Source: JBBQER01 sp052148155
GTDB taxonomy: Bacteria; Actinomycetota; Acidimicrobiia; IMCC26256; PALSA-610
Direction of reading: 5' to 3'
DNA: 64,000 nt
NCBI GenBank assembly: GCA_052148155.1
Contig: JBKQIY010000153.1
Span: 26,920-90,919, forward strand
The position numbers and the translations under genes were made by a program. The notes under the pieces were generated by a model, which worked only from the letters and a program-made list of their open reading frames with translations, was not told the origin of the DNA and did not search any database. The stretch's first letter is position 1, and the number at the start of each line of letters is the position of its first letter. Shown piece by piece: positions 1 through 8,533 of this stretch.

Positions 1-1
1 C

Positions 2-1399
2 CATTACTTCGGTGCCCTCGGAGGCGTCGACGGCTTCAACGCCAAATCGGCCGCGTTCGCGCAACCCTGGCCGGGGAGCGGGCACGCCAAGACGTTGCTG
101 CCTTTCCACCTCGATTCAGTGAAATCCCTGGCCGAGTGCACCAACGATCTGTCGCACTCCTGGCAAGCCGAGCACGCGTCCTGGAACCGCGGGGCGATGA
201 ACAGTTTCGTGTCGACCCACACATCCACCACGTACGAGGGGCCGGCCGAGGGCACGTTGACGATGGGTTACTACACGAACGCCGACCTGCCCTTCTATTA
301 CGCATTGGCGGAGCACTTCACGATCTGCGATCGCTACTTCTGTTCGGTGCTCGGGCCGACCCATCCCAACCGTCTGCTTCAGATGACCGGCACCTTGGAC
401 CCCGCCGGCACGGCCGGCGGACCGATTCTCGTCACCAACGGCAACATCCTCACGAGCACGGACCTGGCGCCCGAGTTCACCTGCTCGTGGACGACGATGC
501 CCGAAGTGCTCCAAGACGCCGGAGTGAGCTGGAAGGTGTACAACCCGTTCGGTCCGACCTACCAGCCCGGCAACAGCCTGTCGATGCTGACATGCAAGAA
601 CACGTTGATGTACTTCGAGCAGTATCAGCAGTCGGTCAACCCGACCCTCTACCAGAACGCGTTCGAGAACTACGGACCCAACGTTCCGACGAACAACTCG
701 GGCCTTACGGAGCAAGGTCCGAACACCTTTGCGAGCGACATCGCCAACAACACGCTCCCGGCCGTGTCGTGGATCATCCCGCCCGTCGGCTACGACGAAC
801 ACCCGCCCGCGCCGCCCGCCCTCGGCGAGTGGTACTCGTCGCAGATACTCGCGACGCTCATGTCGAACCCCGAGGTATGGGCCAGCACCGTGTTGTTCAT
901 CATGTACGACGAGAACGACGGCTGGTTCGATCACGTCGCGCCGCCCACTGCGCCGCCCGGCACTCCCGGCGAGTACGTCACCGCGTCGTCATTGTCGAAG
1001 ACCAACCCCGGACCGATTGGCCTCGGTTTCAGAGTCCCCATGCTGGTCGTCTCGCCGTTCAGTACGGGCGGTTGGGTCTGCTCCGACGTTTTCGACCACA
1101 CCTCGCAACTGCAGTTCCTCGCCGAACGTTTCGGTGTCGTGGTGCCCAACATCTCGGCATGGCGAAAGAAGACCGTCGGCGACCTCACCTCGACGTTGCC
1201 CACACTGGCCGCTCCGGTGACCGCGCTCCCGACGCTGCCCGCGACGTCATCCGACATCAAGAAGGCGCCGATCGCGGGTGAATGCACTTCGGGCGAGCTG
1301 CTCGAGCTCAGCCCGAAGAAGCCGACGCCCTACCCCATCCCGAAGGTTCAAAAGCAGCCGACACAAGCACACGGCACACTCAAGCGCACACCGAGCTGA
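2..1399 (+). CDS. Phosphoesterase family protein (phospholipase C / acid phosphatase type), 5' end outside the window
   Basis: The frame is open from the window edge to a TGA, giving about 465 visible residues; the N-terminus and any signal peptide lie upstream. The first visible residues, HYFGALGGVDGF, match the end of the ENxSFDHYFG motif that opens the PF04185 phosphoesterase domain of bacterial phospholipases C and acid phosphatases. GPTHPNR at about residue 117, YDENDGWFDHVAPP at about 301 and VSPFSTGGW further on are typical of the same domain. The family hydrolyses phosphodiesters or phosphomonoesters outside the cytoplasm. The C-terminal 40 residues are rich in Pro and Lys (KKPTPYPIPKV), a low-complexity tail. 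A second member of the family lies at 20035-21516. The substrate cannot be read from the sequence. Confidence 0.88.
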   Translation, partial: HYFGALGGVDGFNAKSAAFAQPWPGSGHAKTLLPFHLDSVKSLAECTNDLSHSWQAEHASWNRGAMNSFVSTHTSTTYEGPAEGTLTMGYYTNADLPFYYALAEHFTICDRYFCSVLGPTHPNRLLQMTGTLDPAGTAGGPILVTNGNILTSTDLAPEFTCSWTTMPEVLQDAGVSWKVYNPFGPTYQPGNSLSMLTCKNTLMYFEQYQQSVNPTLYQNAFENYGPNVPTNNSGLTEQGPNTFASDIANNTLPAVSWIIPPVGYDEHPPAPPALGEWYSSQILATLMSNPEVWASTVLFIMYDENDGWFDHVAPPTAPPGTPGEYVTASSLSKTNPGPIGLGFRVPMLVVSPFSTGGWVCSDVFDHTSQLQFLAERFGVVVPNISAWRKKTVGDLTSTLPTLAAPVTALPTLPATSSDIKKAPIAGECTSGELLELSPKKPTPYPIPKVQKQPTQAHGTLKRTPS

Positions 1400-1565
1400 C
1401 ACGCGACCCATGCGCCCTCGAAATACCGAACATGCTGTGATCGGCGCGCAGAGCGAAATTCTCGGTTCCTACAGGGAGCGTCACGCAGGTGGGTCGTAGT
1501 CAGGGGCCCGTGATTCTGCGTCACCGACGGCGCATTTTCCCCTTGCGGAGGTCCGGGTGACTCCA

Positions 1566-1584
1566 TAGTATACCCAGTATGCTA
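1566..1584. promoter_or_regulatory. Candidate PadR operator (inverted repeat)
   Basis: TAGTATA at 1566-1572 and TATGCTA at 1578-1584 form a 7-bp inverted repeat with one mismatch around a 5-bp centre (CCCAG). It ends 17 bp before the GTG start of the PadR-type regulator, in an AT-rich patch that stands out from the GC-rich surroundings. PadR regulators commonly bind such dyads in their own promoters; autoregulation here is inference. Confidence 0.45.
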
Positions 1585-1601
1585 CTTCATGAGTTCTGGC
1601 T

Positions 1602-2186
1602 GTGAGCGTCCGGCACGCCTTGCTGGCGTTGTTGAGTGATGGACCGAAGTACGGGTTGCAGCTTCGTCAGGAGTTCGAGGACCGAACGGGCGAGGTGTGG
1701 CCGTTGAACGTCGGGCAGGTGTACACGACGCTGCAACGGCTCGAGCGGGACGGGCTCGTCGAGTCCGACGACGACGGCGACGAGGGCCCCCAGCGCGGCT
1801 TTCGGATCACGGCCGAGGGTGCGGCGGAACTGGCGACGTGGTTGCGCACTCCGCCGGACATGACGTCGCCGCCTCGCGACGAGCTGGTCATCAAGGTCTT
1901 GGTCGCGCTGCGGCTGCCTGGTGTCGACGTACGCGACGTGGTGCAGGTGCACCGGCGCTACGTCGTGGAGCTCATGCAACAGTGGACGCGTCTGAAAGAC
2001 GGTGCCGCCGAACACGAGATCGGGTTCTTGTTGGTCGTCGATGCCGAGCTGTTCCGGCTCGATTCGGTGATTCGATGGCTCGACGCGGCCGATGGCCGCC
2101 TGGCGCGGCTCGCGGCGGATCCGCCGGCGCCGGCCGGGCCCGAGTTGGCGCCGCGGCTGCGTCGAAGGTCGGGGGTGCGGCGATGA
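1602..2186 (+). CDS. PadR-family transcriptional regulator
   Basis: The 194-residue protein begins SVRHALLALLSDGPKYGLQL, the standard opening of the PadR winged helix (residues 1-75, with VGQVYTTLQRLERDGLV as recognition helix and wing entry). The C-terminal half matches the all-helical PadR_C/Vir-like dimerisation region. GTG at 1602 is chosen because the conserved domain starts directly at it. The stop overlaps the ATG of the ABC ATPase gene (ATGA at 2183-2186), so regulator, ATPase and permease form one translationally coupled unit. PadR proteins often repress efflux systems and are released by a small molecule. A dyad just upstream (1566-1584) is a likely binding site. Confidence 0.92.
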   Translation: MSVRHALLALLSDGPKYGLQLRQEFEDRTGEVWPLNVGQVYTTLQRLERDGLVESDDDGDEGPQRGFRITAEGAAELATWLRTPPDMTSPPRDELVIKVLVALRLPGVDVRDVVQVHRRYVVELMQQWTRLKDGAAEHEIGFLLVVDAELFRLDSVIRWLDAADGRLARLAADPPAPAGPELAPRLRRRSGVRR

Positions 2187-2905
2187 GCGCGCTCGAGCTG
2201 CGGGACGTGTCCAAGGTGTACGGCGAAGGCGCGAACGAGGTACACGCGTTGCGCGGTGTCGACCTCTCGGTTGACGCGGGCGCGCTGGTGGCGGTGATGG
2301 GGCCCAGCGGTTCGGGGAAGAGCACGCTGTTGACGATCGCGGGAAGCCTCGAGGTACCGACCGGCGGTCAGGTGATGATCGACGGCGTCACCGTGTCGGC
2401 GATGTCGCGCAATGACCGGGCCCGTTTGCGGCGCCGGTCGATCGGCTACGTGTTCCAGGATTTCAATCTGTTGGCCGGCTTGAGCGCGTTGGAGAACGTC
2501 TGCCTGCCGATGGAACTCGACGGCATCGGAGCGCGCAAGGCGCGTCTCGCCGGGATGGAAGCACTCGAACAGCTCGGGCTCACCGATCGCGCGTCGAGCT
2601 TTCCCGATGAGCTCTCGGGTGGAGAACGACAACGCGTCGCGATCGCGCGCGCGGTCGTGGGAGATCGACATCTGCTGCTTGCGGACGAACCGTCCGGTGC
2701 GCTCGATTCCGCAAATGCTGAGGCCGTGATCCGGCTCATCCGCGCCGCGTGTCAGCGCGGCGTCGCGGGCGTGGTGGTCACCCACGATGCGCAACTGGCG
2801 TCGTGGGCCGACCGGGTGGTGTTCCTGCGCGACGGGCGCGTCGCGGATCAAACGATGCCGCTCGCCGGACCTGAGTCGCTGCTCGCGCCCGAACGGACGC
2901 CGTGA
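2183..2905 (+). CDS. ABC transporter ATP-binding protein, MacB/LolD type
   Basis: The 240-residue ATPase has Walker A GPSGSGKST (residues 40-48), Q-loop VFQDFNLL, signature LSGGERQR, Walker B LLLADEPSGALD and switch VVTHD, all intact. The SGALDxxNA sequence after Walker B is typical of the MacB/LolD/FtsE subfamily, which drives FtsX-type permeases without passing substrate through a classical channel. The open frame continues far upstream, but the ATG at 2183 starts exactly at the conserved domain and overlaps the PadR stop. Its own stop overlaps the GTG of the permease. The partner is the 852-residue permease encoded next; likely roles are export of a drug or peptide or lipoprotein handling. 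Confidence 0.93.
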   Translation: MSALELRDVSKVYGEGANEVHALRGVDLSVDAGALVAVMGPSGSGKSTLLTIAGSLEVPTGGQVMIDGVTVSAMSRNDRARLRRRSIGYVFQDFNLLAGLSALENVCLPMELDGIGARKARLAGMEALEQLGLTDRASSFPDELSGGERQRVAIARAVVGDRHLLLADEPSGALDSANAEAVIRLIRAACQRGVAGVVVTHDAQLASWADRVVFLRDGRVADQTMPLAGPESLLAPERTP

Positions 2906-5460
2906 GCCTGGCGCTCGAGGAGCGACCGCGGGAGCTGGACCGCGGCGGCTCCGGTGGCGGGCCGGCGCGGCGCGCCATCTTCCACTGGTCGTGGCGACTC
3001 TTCCGTCGCGAGTGGCGCCAGCAAGTGCTCGTGGTGGCGCTCATGGTCTTCGCGGTCGCCGCGACGACCGTCGGAGTGACCCTCGCGTACAACGCAGGAC
3101 TCCCCAACGACCCGACGATGGGAACCGCGACAGCCTCGATGACGTTCATCGGTCCTGACCGCGTGGACGTCGCGGCGGCGCGGCATGCCTTCGGCACGGT
3201 CGAGGAGGTCGACCACCAAAGCATCGCGATCCCGGGATCCCTCAACACGGTGGATCTCCGCGCCGAAGACCCGCACGGCAAGTACGGGTCCTCGACGCTG
3301 CGCCTCGTCGCCGGGCGTTTCCCGACCGGCCCCGACGACATCGCGATGACCGCCGATGCCGCGGCGGCTTTCAACGTGCACATCGGCGATACCTTCGTCG
3401 CGAACGACGTGACCCGCCACGTTGTCGGGCTGGTCGAGAACCCCTTGGACCTGAGCGACGAGTTCGCGCTCGTCGCGCCGGGACAGGCCAACCCGCCAGC
3501 CCAGGTCACGATCCTGTTCGACGCTTCCGGCCAACGGGTCGACGCGTTCCGTCCGACGGCCAGCGTGGCCGGCATCGGAACTCGTTCGAGCGCCAGCAAG
3601 AACGCCGTCGCGGCGGCCGTCCTCGCGCTGGAGACAATCGGGCTGTTGTTCGTCGGCCTCGTCGCCGCCGCGAGTTTCGCCGTCATGGCGCAGCGCCGCC
3701 TCCGCGCGCTCGGCATGCTGGGCGCGCTCGGCGCGACCGACCGTCAGGTTCGCCTCGCGATGATCGCCAACGGAGCCGTCGTCGGTGTCGTCGGCGCCGT
3801 GACCGGAGCCGTCTTGGGCGTCGCGACATGGGTTGCACTCGCGCCCCGTTTCGAGACCCTCGTGAATCACCGGGTCGGCCGATTCCACCTCCAGTGGTGG
3901 GCGATCGTGGCGGCGATGGTCCTGGCCGTCGTGACTGCCGTGGTCGCCGCCTGGTGGCCGGCGCGGGCGGCGTCTCGAGCATCGATCGTCTCGGCATTGT
4001 CGGGGCGACCGTCGCCACCCAAACCCGCACATCGGTTTGCCGGCGCCGGAGTCGCGCTGGCGGCAGGCGGGTTCGGCTGCCTCGCGTTCGCACATCGCAA
4101 TTTCAACCGGCCGAACGCGCTCCTCATCATCGTCGGGACGGTCGCAACCACCTTCGGGATGTTGTTCGTCGGGCCGCTGTTCATTCGTGGACTTGCCTCG
4201 GTCGGCCGGCGGGCGCCGATCGCGTTACGGCTCGCGCTGCGCGACCTCGCCCGTTACCAAGCCCGATCGGCGGCCGCCCTCGGAGCCATCAGCCTCGCGC
4301 TGGCGATCGCGGCGACCGTCGCGATCAGCGCGGCCGCCGCCGCGATTCCGCCCGCCGAGGCGAATCTTGCGAACAACCAAGCCATCGTCTATCTCAGCTC
4401 CGGCAACGGCTCCGCGCCGGGCGACGGTTCTGCCGCGATACCGCAGCGGACCGCGGCCGAGGTGCAGGCACTGCAACCGCGCGTTGACGCGCTCGCCTCT
4501 TCGCTGCACGCGCGAACTGTCATCGCCCTCACCGCGATTGCCGGCACCGGTGACGACGGCCACACGACCGCCTCGCTGGGCAAGGTGACGACCGTGACGC
4601 AGGGCAACCAGCACGGCATCCAGATCAGCGACGAACTCCCGCTCTATGTCGCGACTCCCGCGCTGCTCAGGTACTACGGAATCAGATCGAGCGAGATCAA
4701 CCCGGACACCGACATCATCACGGGACGAAGCGACCTCGCCGGCTTCGTGATTCTCGCGCCCTCGAACGGTCCCACTGTTTGCGATTCCTCTCAATCGCGG
4801 TGCCACGTGAACGCCGTCACGCCGACACCCGGGCCAGCCGCGCGCCAAGGCCCGGACCTGTTGCATCCCACCGTCCAGACCGTCGACCTTTCGACGTACA
4901 CCTCGGCCCCCGACACGCTGCTCATGCCGCGCGCAGTGCACGCGTTCGGGCTGCAGACCGTGACCGCAGGTTGGTTCATCCAGAGCCGGTCGCCGCTCAC
5001 CACCGCGCAGATCAACTCCGCTCAGCGCACCGCCGCTGCGGCCGGGATCACCATCGAAACTCGACAGAAGCAAGCTTCGAACGCGGGGCTGCGCGACGGA
5101 GCAACCGCGGTCGGCATCCTCGTCGCGCTCGGCGTGCTGGCCATGACGGTCGGCCTCATCCGCAGCGAAACGGCCAACGAGCTCCGCACGCTCACCGCCA
5201 CCGGAGCGACGAGCCTGACCCGGCGCGCGATCACCGGAGCCACCGCGGGCGCCCTCGCACTTCTCGGCGCGCTACTCGGAACCGGCGGCGCGTACGTCGC
5301 GCTGATTGCCTGGCACCGAAGCGACCTGCATCCCCTGACTCAGATCCCGTACATCGATCTCATGATCATCGTCGTGGGGCTGCCGATGCTGGCGATCACC
5401 GCGGGCTGGTTGCTCGCGGGACGGGAGCCGGCCTCGATTGCGTACCAACCACTCGAATGA
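2902..5460 (+). CDS. FtsX-like ABC transporter permease (MacB type)
   Basis: An 852-residue membrane protein. One TM segment lies near residues 38-60. A large extracellular region follows, then a first FtsX core with several helices from about residue 240 (VGLVAAASFAVMAQRRLRAL, then the conserved LGALGATDRQVRLAM loop). A second extracytoplasmic region and a second FtsX core follow from about residue 736 (RSETANELRTLTATGATSL). Two FtsX units in one chain is the usual actinobacterial layout, so a single gene supplies both halves of the permease. GTG at 2902 overlaps the stop of the ATPase gene (GTGA). It works with that ATPase under the PadR regulator; substrate unknown. Confidence 0.9.
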   Translation: MSLALEERPRELDRGGSGGGPARRAIFHWSWRLFRREWRQQVLVVALMVFAVAATTVGVTLAYNAGLPNDPTMGTATASMTFIGPDRVDVAAARHAFGTVEEVDHQSIAIPGSLNTVDLRAEDPHGKYGSSTLRLVAGRFPTGPDDIAMTADAAAAFNVHIGDTFVANDVTRHVVGLVENPLDLSDEFALVAPGQANPPAQVTILFDASGQRVDAFRPTASVAGIGTRSSASKNAVAAAVLALETIGLLFVGLVAAASFAVMAQRRLRALGMLGALGATDRQVRLAMIANGAVVGVVGAVTGAVLGVATWVALAPRFETLVNHRVGRFHLQWWAIVAAMVLAVVTAVVAAWWPARAASRASIVSALSGRPSPPKPAHRFAGAGVALAAGGFGCLAFAHRNFNRPNALLIIVGTVATTFGMLFVGPLFIRGLASVGRRAPIALRLALRDLARYQARSAAALGAISLALAIAATVAISAAAAAIPPAEANLANNQAIVYLSSGNGSAPGDGSAAIPQRTAAEVQALQPRVDALASSLHARTVIALTAIAGTGDDGHTTASLGKVTTVTQGNQHGIQISDELPLYVATPALLRYYGIRSSEINPDTDIITGRSDLAGFVILAPSNGPTVCDSSQSRCHVNAVTPTPGPAARQGPDLLHPTVQTVDLSTYTSAPDTLLMPRAVHAFGLQTVTAGWFIQSRSPLTTAQINSAQRTAAAAGITIETRQKQASNAGLRDGATAVGILVALGVLAMTVGLIRSETANELRTLTATGATSLTRRAITGATAGALALLGALLGTGGAYVALIAWHRSDLHPLTQIPYIDLMIIVVGLPMLAITAGWLLAGREPASIAYQPLE

Positions 5461-5632
5461 CCGGTCGGGGAACGACGCAGGTCCGTACTTCGGTGTTCTG
5501 AGTCGCGGGTGTCGACGCCGATCTTCACGGGTTCGAAGCGATGCCGCACGGGTGGGTGTTTCGGCGCTCCAGAAGACGCCGAACATGGCGAAGCAGTACG
5601 ACGCTTCATCGCGGCACCCGTCGCGCGGTCGG

Positions 5633-7309
5633 TCATCCGAGCAGGTTGGCACGCTCGTTGCTGTCGAACTCGGCCCGGAGGTCGTCGGCGTCGGCCGCCG
5701 TGAACGGGACGTACGCCTCGGTGCGCGGCGCCCGCCAGAACAGAGGATCGGTCGTGTCCCACCGTTCGGCGCGCAAGGGACGTTTGTCGATCTTGTTCGT
5801 CGCGCCGACCGGCAGCGCGCCGACGACACGCACATAACGCGGCGCCCATTTCGTGCCGAGGTCTCGCTGAGTGGAAAGGAACGTCGCGAACGCAGCCGGG
5901 TCGAACGTCGCGCCGGCGAGCATCTCGATCGCGGCCATCACTTGATCGCCGGTCCGGCTGTCGGGCACCGCATACACGGCGACGCCGCCGGTTCCGGGGA
6001 ACCGGGCAAGGATCCGTTCGATCGGCGCCGCCGCGAAGTTTTCGCCGTCTACTCGGATCCAGTCGGCGTTGCGGCCCGCGAACCAGAACACGCCGGCTTC
6101 ATCGAGGTAGCCGAGGTCGCCCGACCAGTACCAGCCGTTGCGGGTGCGTTCGGCGTCGGCGGCGGGGTTGTTGTAGTAGCCCTCGAAGCGTGCGGTTGCG
6201 TTGCGGCTGACGAGCTCGCCGATCGCTTCGCCTGCATTCAACAATCGGCCGTGCTCGTCGTAGCGGGCGCGCGGCTTCTCTTCGCCGGTCACCGGATCCA
6301 AGATTACGACGTCGATGCCGTCGAGGGGCCGGCCGAGCGAGCCTTTCGGCAACGCGGGGTCGGGAACCAGGATGATCGCATTCTCGCTCGAGCCGTACCC
6401 TTCGAACACCGGAGGTCCGAAGCGTTTTCGGAACGCGCGCACGTCGGCGGGCGCCGATTCGGGCCCGAGTACGTATTTGATCGTGTGATTGCGATCTTCG
6501 TCGGTCTCGGGTGTCGAGAGAATGTGGTTGAGGGCGCGGCCGACCGTGTTGAAAAAGGTGACGCCGTAGCGTTGCGCGTCGGGAAGGAACGCCGACGCCG
6601 AAAATTTTCGGCGGAGCGCGATTGCTGCGCCGGAACGCAGCGCGGGGAACAGGTTCGCGTTCAACGCGTTGCCGTGATACAGCGGCATCGCGCAGTAGAG
6701 CACGTCGCTCGGCGTGAACATCGGGGTGGGGACCGCACGTGCGGCGCGGCCCTGGGTCATCCGTACTGCCTTCGGTGCGCCAGTTGAGCCGGACGTGAAG
6801 AGCAGCGCGAACAACGTTTCCGGATCGGGCTTGGCGAACGACGTGAGGTTGTCGTGCGCGGCTGCGTCGGCGGCGACCGCGAGCGCGTCGTTGTATGCGG
6901 GGCCGTCGATGTCGAGGATCCGTTCGGGCGTGAGATCGACGGGGATGCCGTCGAGCAACGGGCGCATGGAACCGTCGGTGACGATCATCTGGCAGTCGGT
7001 GTGGTTGATATCCCGGGCGAGTTCGCCCCCACGCCGGGTCGGATTGATGCCGACGACCGCTGCGCCGGTCAGTCCGGCTCCCATGAGCAAGAAGATGAAC
7101 TCCGGGACGTTCTCGAGCAACACGCCGACGTGAAACGGTCCGGGCCTGCGCAATCGTAGGAGGACCTCCGAGCGCAGACGCGCCTGCGCGACGACTTCGC
7201 GCCACGACCATCGCTGATCTTCGTACAAAAGACCGTCGCTGTCGTCGTCGGCGCGGCTCAGTACCAGTTCGGCGAAGGTCGCGGGAGCCGGCGTTTGCGT
7301 TTCGGACAT
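5633..7309 (-). CDS. Acyl-CoA synthetase (FadD17/FadD1-like, AMP-forming)
   Basis: A 558-residue AMP-binding ligase. The P-loop-like motif LLFTSGSTGAPKAV, the GYGSSENA adenine motif, the YWSGDLGYLDE hinge region and the C-terminal TNKIDKRPL with the catalytic lysine are all present, so it should activate a carboxylate with ATP and load it onto CoA. Spacing and sequence around GVLLENVPEF resemble mycobacterial FadD1/FadD17-like enzymes acting on fatty acids or steroid side chains. It is the last gene of a minus-strand operon whose upstream genes are a P450 (ends 13 bp away) and a CrtC/AttH-like protein, so oxidation of a hydrophobic substrate followed by CoA activation is a reasonable reading. 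Substrate is inference. Confidence 0.9.
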   Translation of the reverse strand: MSETQTPAPATFAELVLSRADDDSDGLLYEDQRWSWREVVAQARLRSEVLLRLRRPGPFHVGVLLENVPEFIFLLMGAGLTGAAVVGINPTRRGGELARDINHTDCQMIVTDGSMRPLLDGIPVDLTPERILDIDGPAYNDALAVAADAAAHDNLTSFAKPDPETLFALLFTSGSTGAPKAVRMTQGRAARAVPTPMFTPSDVLYCAMPLYHGNALNANLFPALRSGAAIALRRKFSASAFLPDAQRYGVTFFNTVGRALNHILSTPETDEDRNHTIKYVLGPESAPADVRAFRKRFGPPVFEGYGSSENAIILVPDPALPKGSLGRPLDGIDVVILDPVTGEEKPRARYDEHGRLLNAGEAIGELVSRNATARFEGYYNNPAADAERTRNGWYWSGDLGYLDEAGVFWFAGRNADWIRVDGENFAAAPIERILARFPGTGGVAVYAVPDSRTGDQVMAAIEMLAGATFDPAAFATFLSTQRDLGTKWAPRYVRVVGALPVGATNKIDKRPLRAERWDTTDPLFWRAPRTEAYVPFTAADADDLRAEFDSNERANLLG

Positions 7310-7322
7310 CGAGGGAAGCCGC

Positions 7323-8510
7323 CTACGACGCGTGCCACGCGACCGGCATCGAATGCATGCCGCGCACGAGGCTCGACGCCACCCATTGCGGTTCGCCGGC
7401 GACCACGTAGTGCGGGTGTCGGGCCAGCATCTCTTCGAACAGGATGCGGGTCTCCATGCGCGCCAACGCCGCGCCGAGGCACAGGTGCTCCCCGAACCCG
7501 AACGCGAGATGCGCAGGATTGGCGTCGCGCCGGATGTCGAAATCGTTGGCTGTCGGCCCGAAGGTCAACTCGTCGCGATTCCCCGACGCGTAGAGCATCA
7601 CGAGATAGTCGAGTTTTTTCACTTCGACATCGCCGATGACGGTGTCGGCGGTCACGGTGCGGGCGAACGCCTGGATCGGCGTGACCCAGCGCAGACACTC
7701 CTCGACCGCGCCCGGAATGAGCGTCGGTTCCTCGGCGAGGTCGGCGCGCTGGTCGGCGTGGTCGAACAGTGCGAGCGTGCCACCGGAGATCAATGTCCGC
7801 GTGGTCTCGTTCCCGGCGACCAGGAGGGTCAGCAAGAAGATCAGGAGTTCGCCGCGGTCGAGGGATCGCCCATCGAGTTCCGCGCCGACGAGGAGGCTGA
7901 CGACGTCATCGCCAGGCTTCGCCTGTTTCGCGTCGAGGTGTTTCGACAGATATGTGAACAGTTCACCGGTGGCCGCGGCCGTCTCGGCTGCAGGTTTGTC
8001 GGGAGCTTCGATCGTTGCGTCGGACCAGCGGCGGAAATCGGGCCGGTCACCGTCGGGGATCCCGAGCAGCTCGGCGATCACCATCAGCGGGAACGGCGCT
8101 GCGACCAAGTCGACGAAATCGAACACTTCGGAGTCCGGGGTTCGTTCGAGCACGGCCCGGGCAAGCTCACGGATGCGCGGCTCGAGGTCGGCGATCGCGC
8201 GGGGCGTGAACTCGCGGTTGACGAGTTTGCGGAACCCGACATGGTCGGGCGGATCCATGTGCAGGATCGACGGCGCAGTCGGCGGCGGGACCGAGGTACG
8301 CATCGGATCGTTCACGAGGGCGCCCATCGACGAGCAGAATCGGGCGGGATCACGGCTGATCTCGCGGATGTCGTCGTATCGGGCAATCGTGTACATGCCC
8401 GGCGCGAATTCGCGTACTGGCGCGTCTCGTCGCAGCTCGGCGAGAACTTCGTAGTAGTCGGCGCGCAGGTAGAACCCTGGCACCGTCGGGTCTGCGGGCA
8501 CTTCGTCCAT
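7323..8510 (-). CDS. Cytochrome P450 (CYP125/142/124-like)
   Basis: A P450 of about 395 residues with I-helix LLVAGNETTRTL, K-helix EECLR, and heme loop FGFGEHLCLG with the cysteine ligand near residue 344, followed by AALARMETR. The sequence FDIRRDANPAHLAFGFG is typical of actinobacterial lipid and steroid hydroxylases. ATG at 8510 is preferred because GAGG lies five bases upstream. A GTG at 8537 that overlaps the previous stop (GTGA) would add nine residues. No ferredoxin gene is adjacent. Position between a CrtC/AttH-like gene and an acyl-CoA synthetase suggests hydroxylation of an isoprenoid, steroid or branched lipid. Confidence 0.93.
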   Translation of the reverse strand: MDEVPADPTVPGFYLRADYYEVLAELRRDAPVREFAPGMYTIARYDDIREISRDPARFCSSMGALVNDPMRTSVPPPTAPSILHMDPPDHVGFRKLVNREFTPRAIADLEPRIRELARAVLERTPDSEVFDFVDLVAAPFPLMVIAELLGIPDGDRPDFRRWSDATIEAPDKPAAETAAATGELFTYLSKHLDAKQAKPGDDVVSLLVGAELDGRSLDRGELLIFLLTLLVAGNETTRTLISGGTLALFDHADQRADLAEEPTLIPGAVEECLRWVTPIQAFARTVTADTVIGDVEVKKLDYLVMLYASGNRDELTFGPTANDFDIRRDANPAHLAFGFGEHLCLGAALARMETRILFEEMLARHPHYVVAGEPQWVASSLVRGMHSMPVAWHAS

Positions 8511-8533
8511 ATGTACCTCGTTCACGTTGCGGC

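Noticed and set aside
5438..6787. A 449-codon plus-strand frame over the acyl-CoA synthetase gene
   Set aside because: It overlaps a well-supported ligase gene and its translation is Arg/Gly-rich with no domain.
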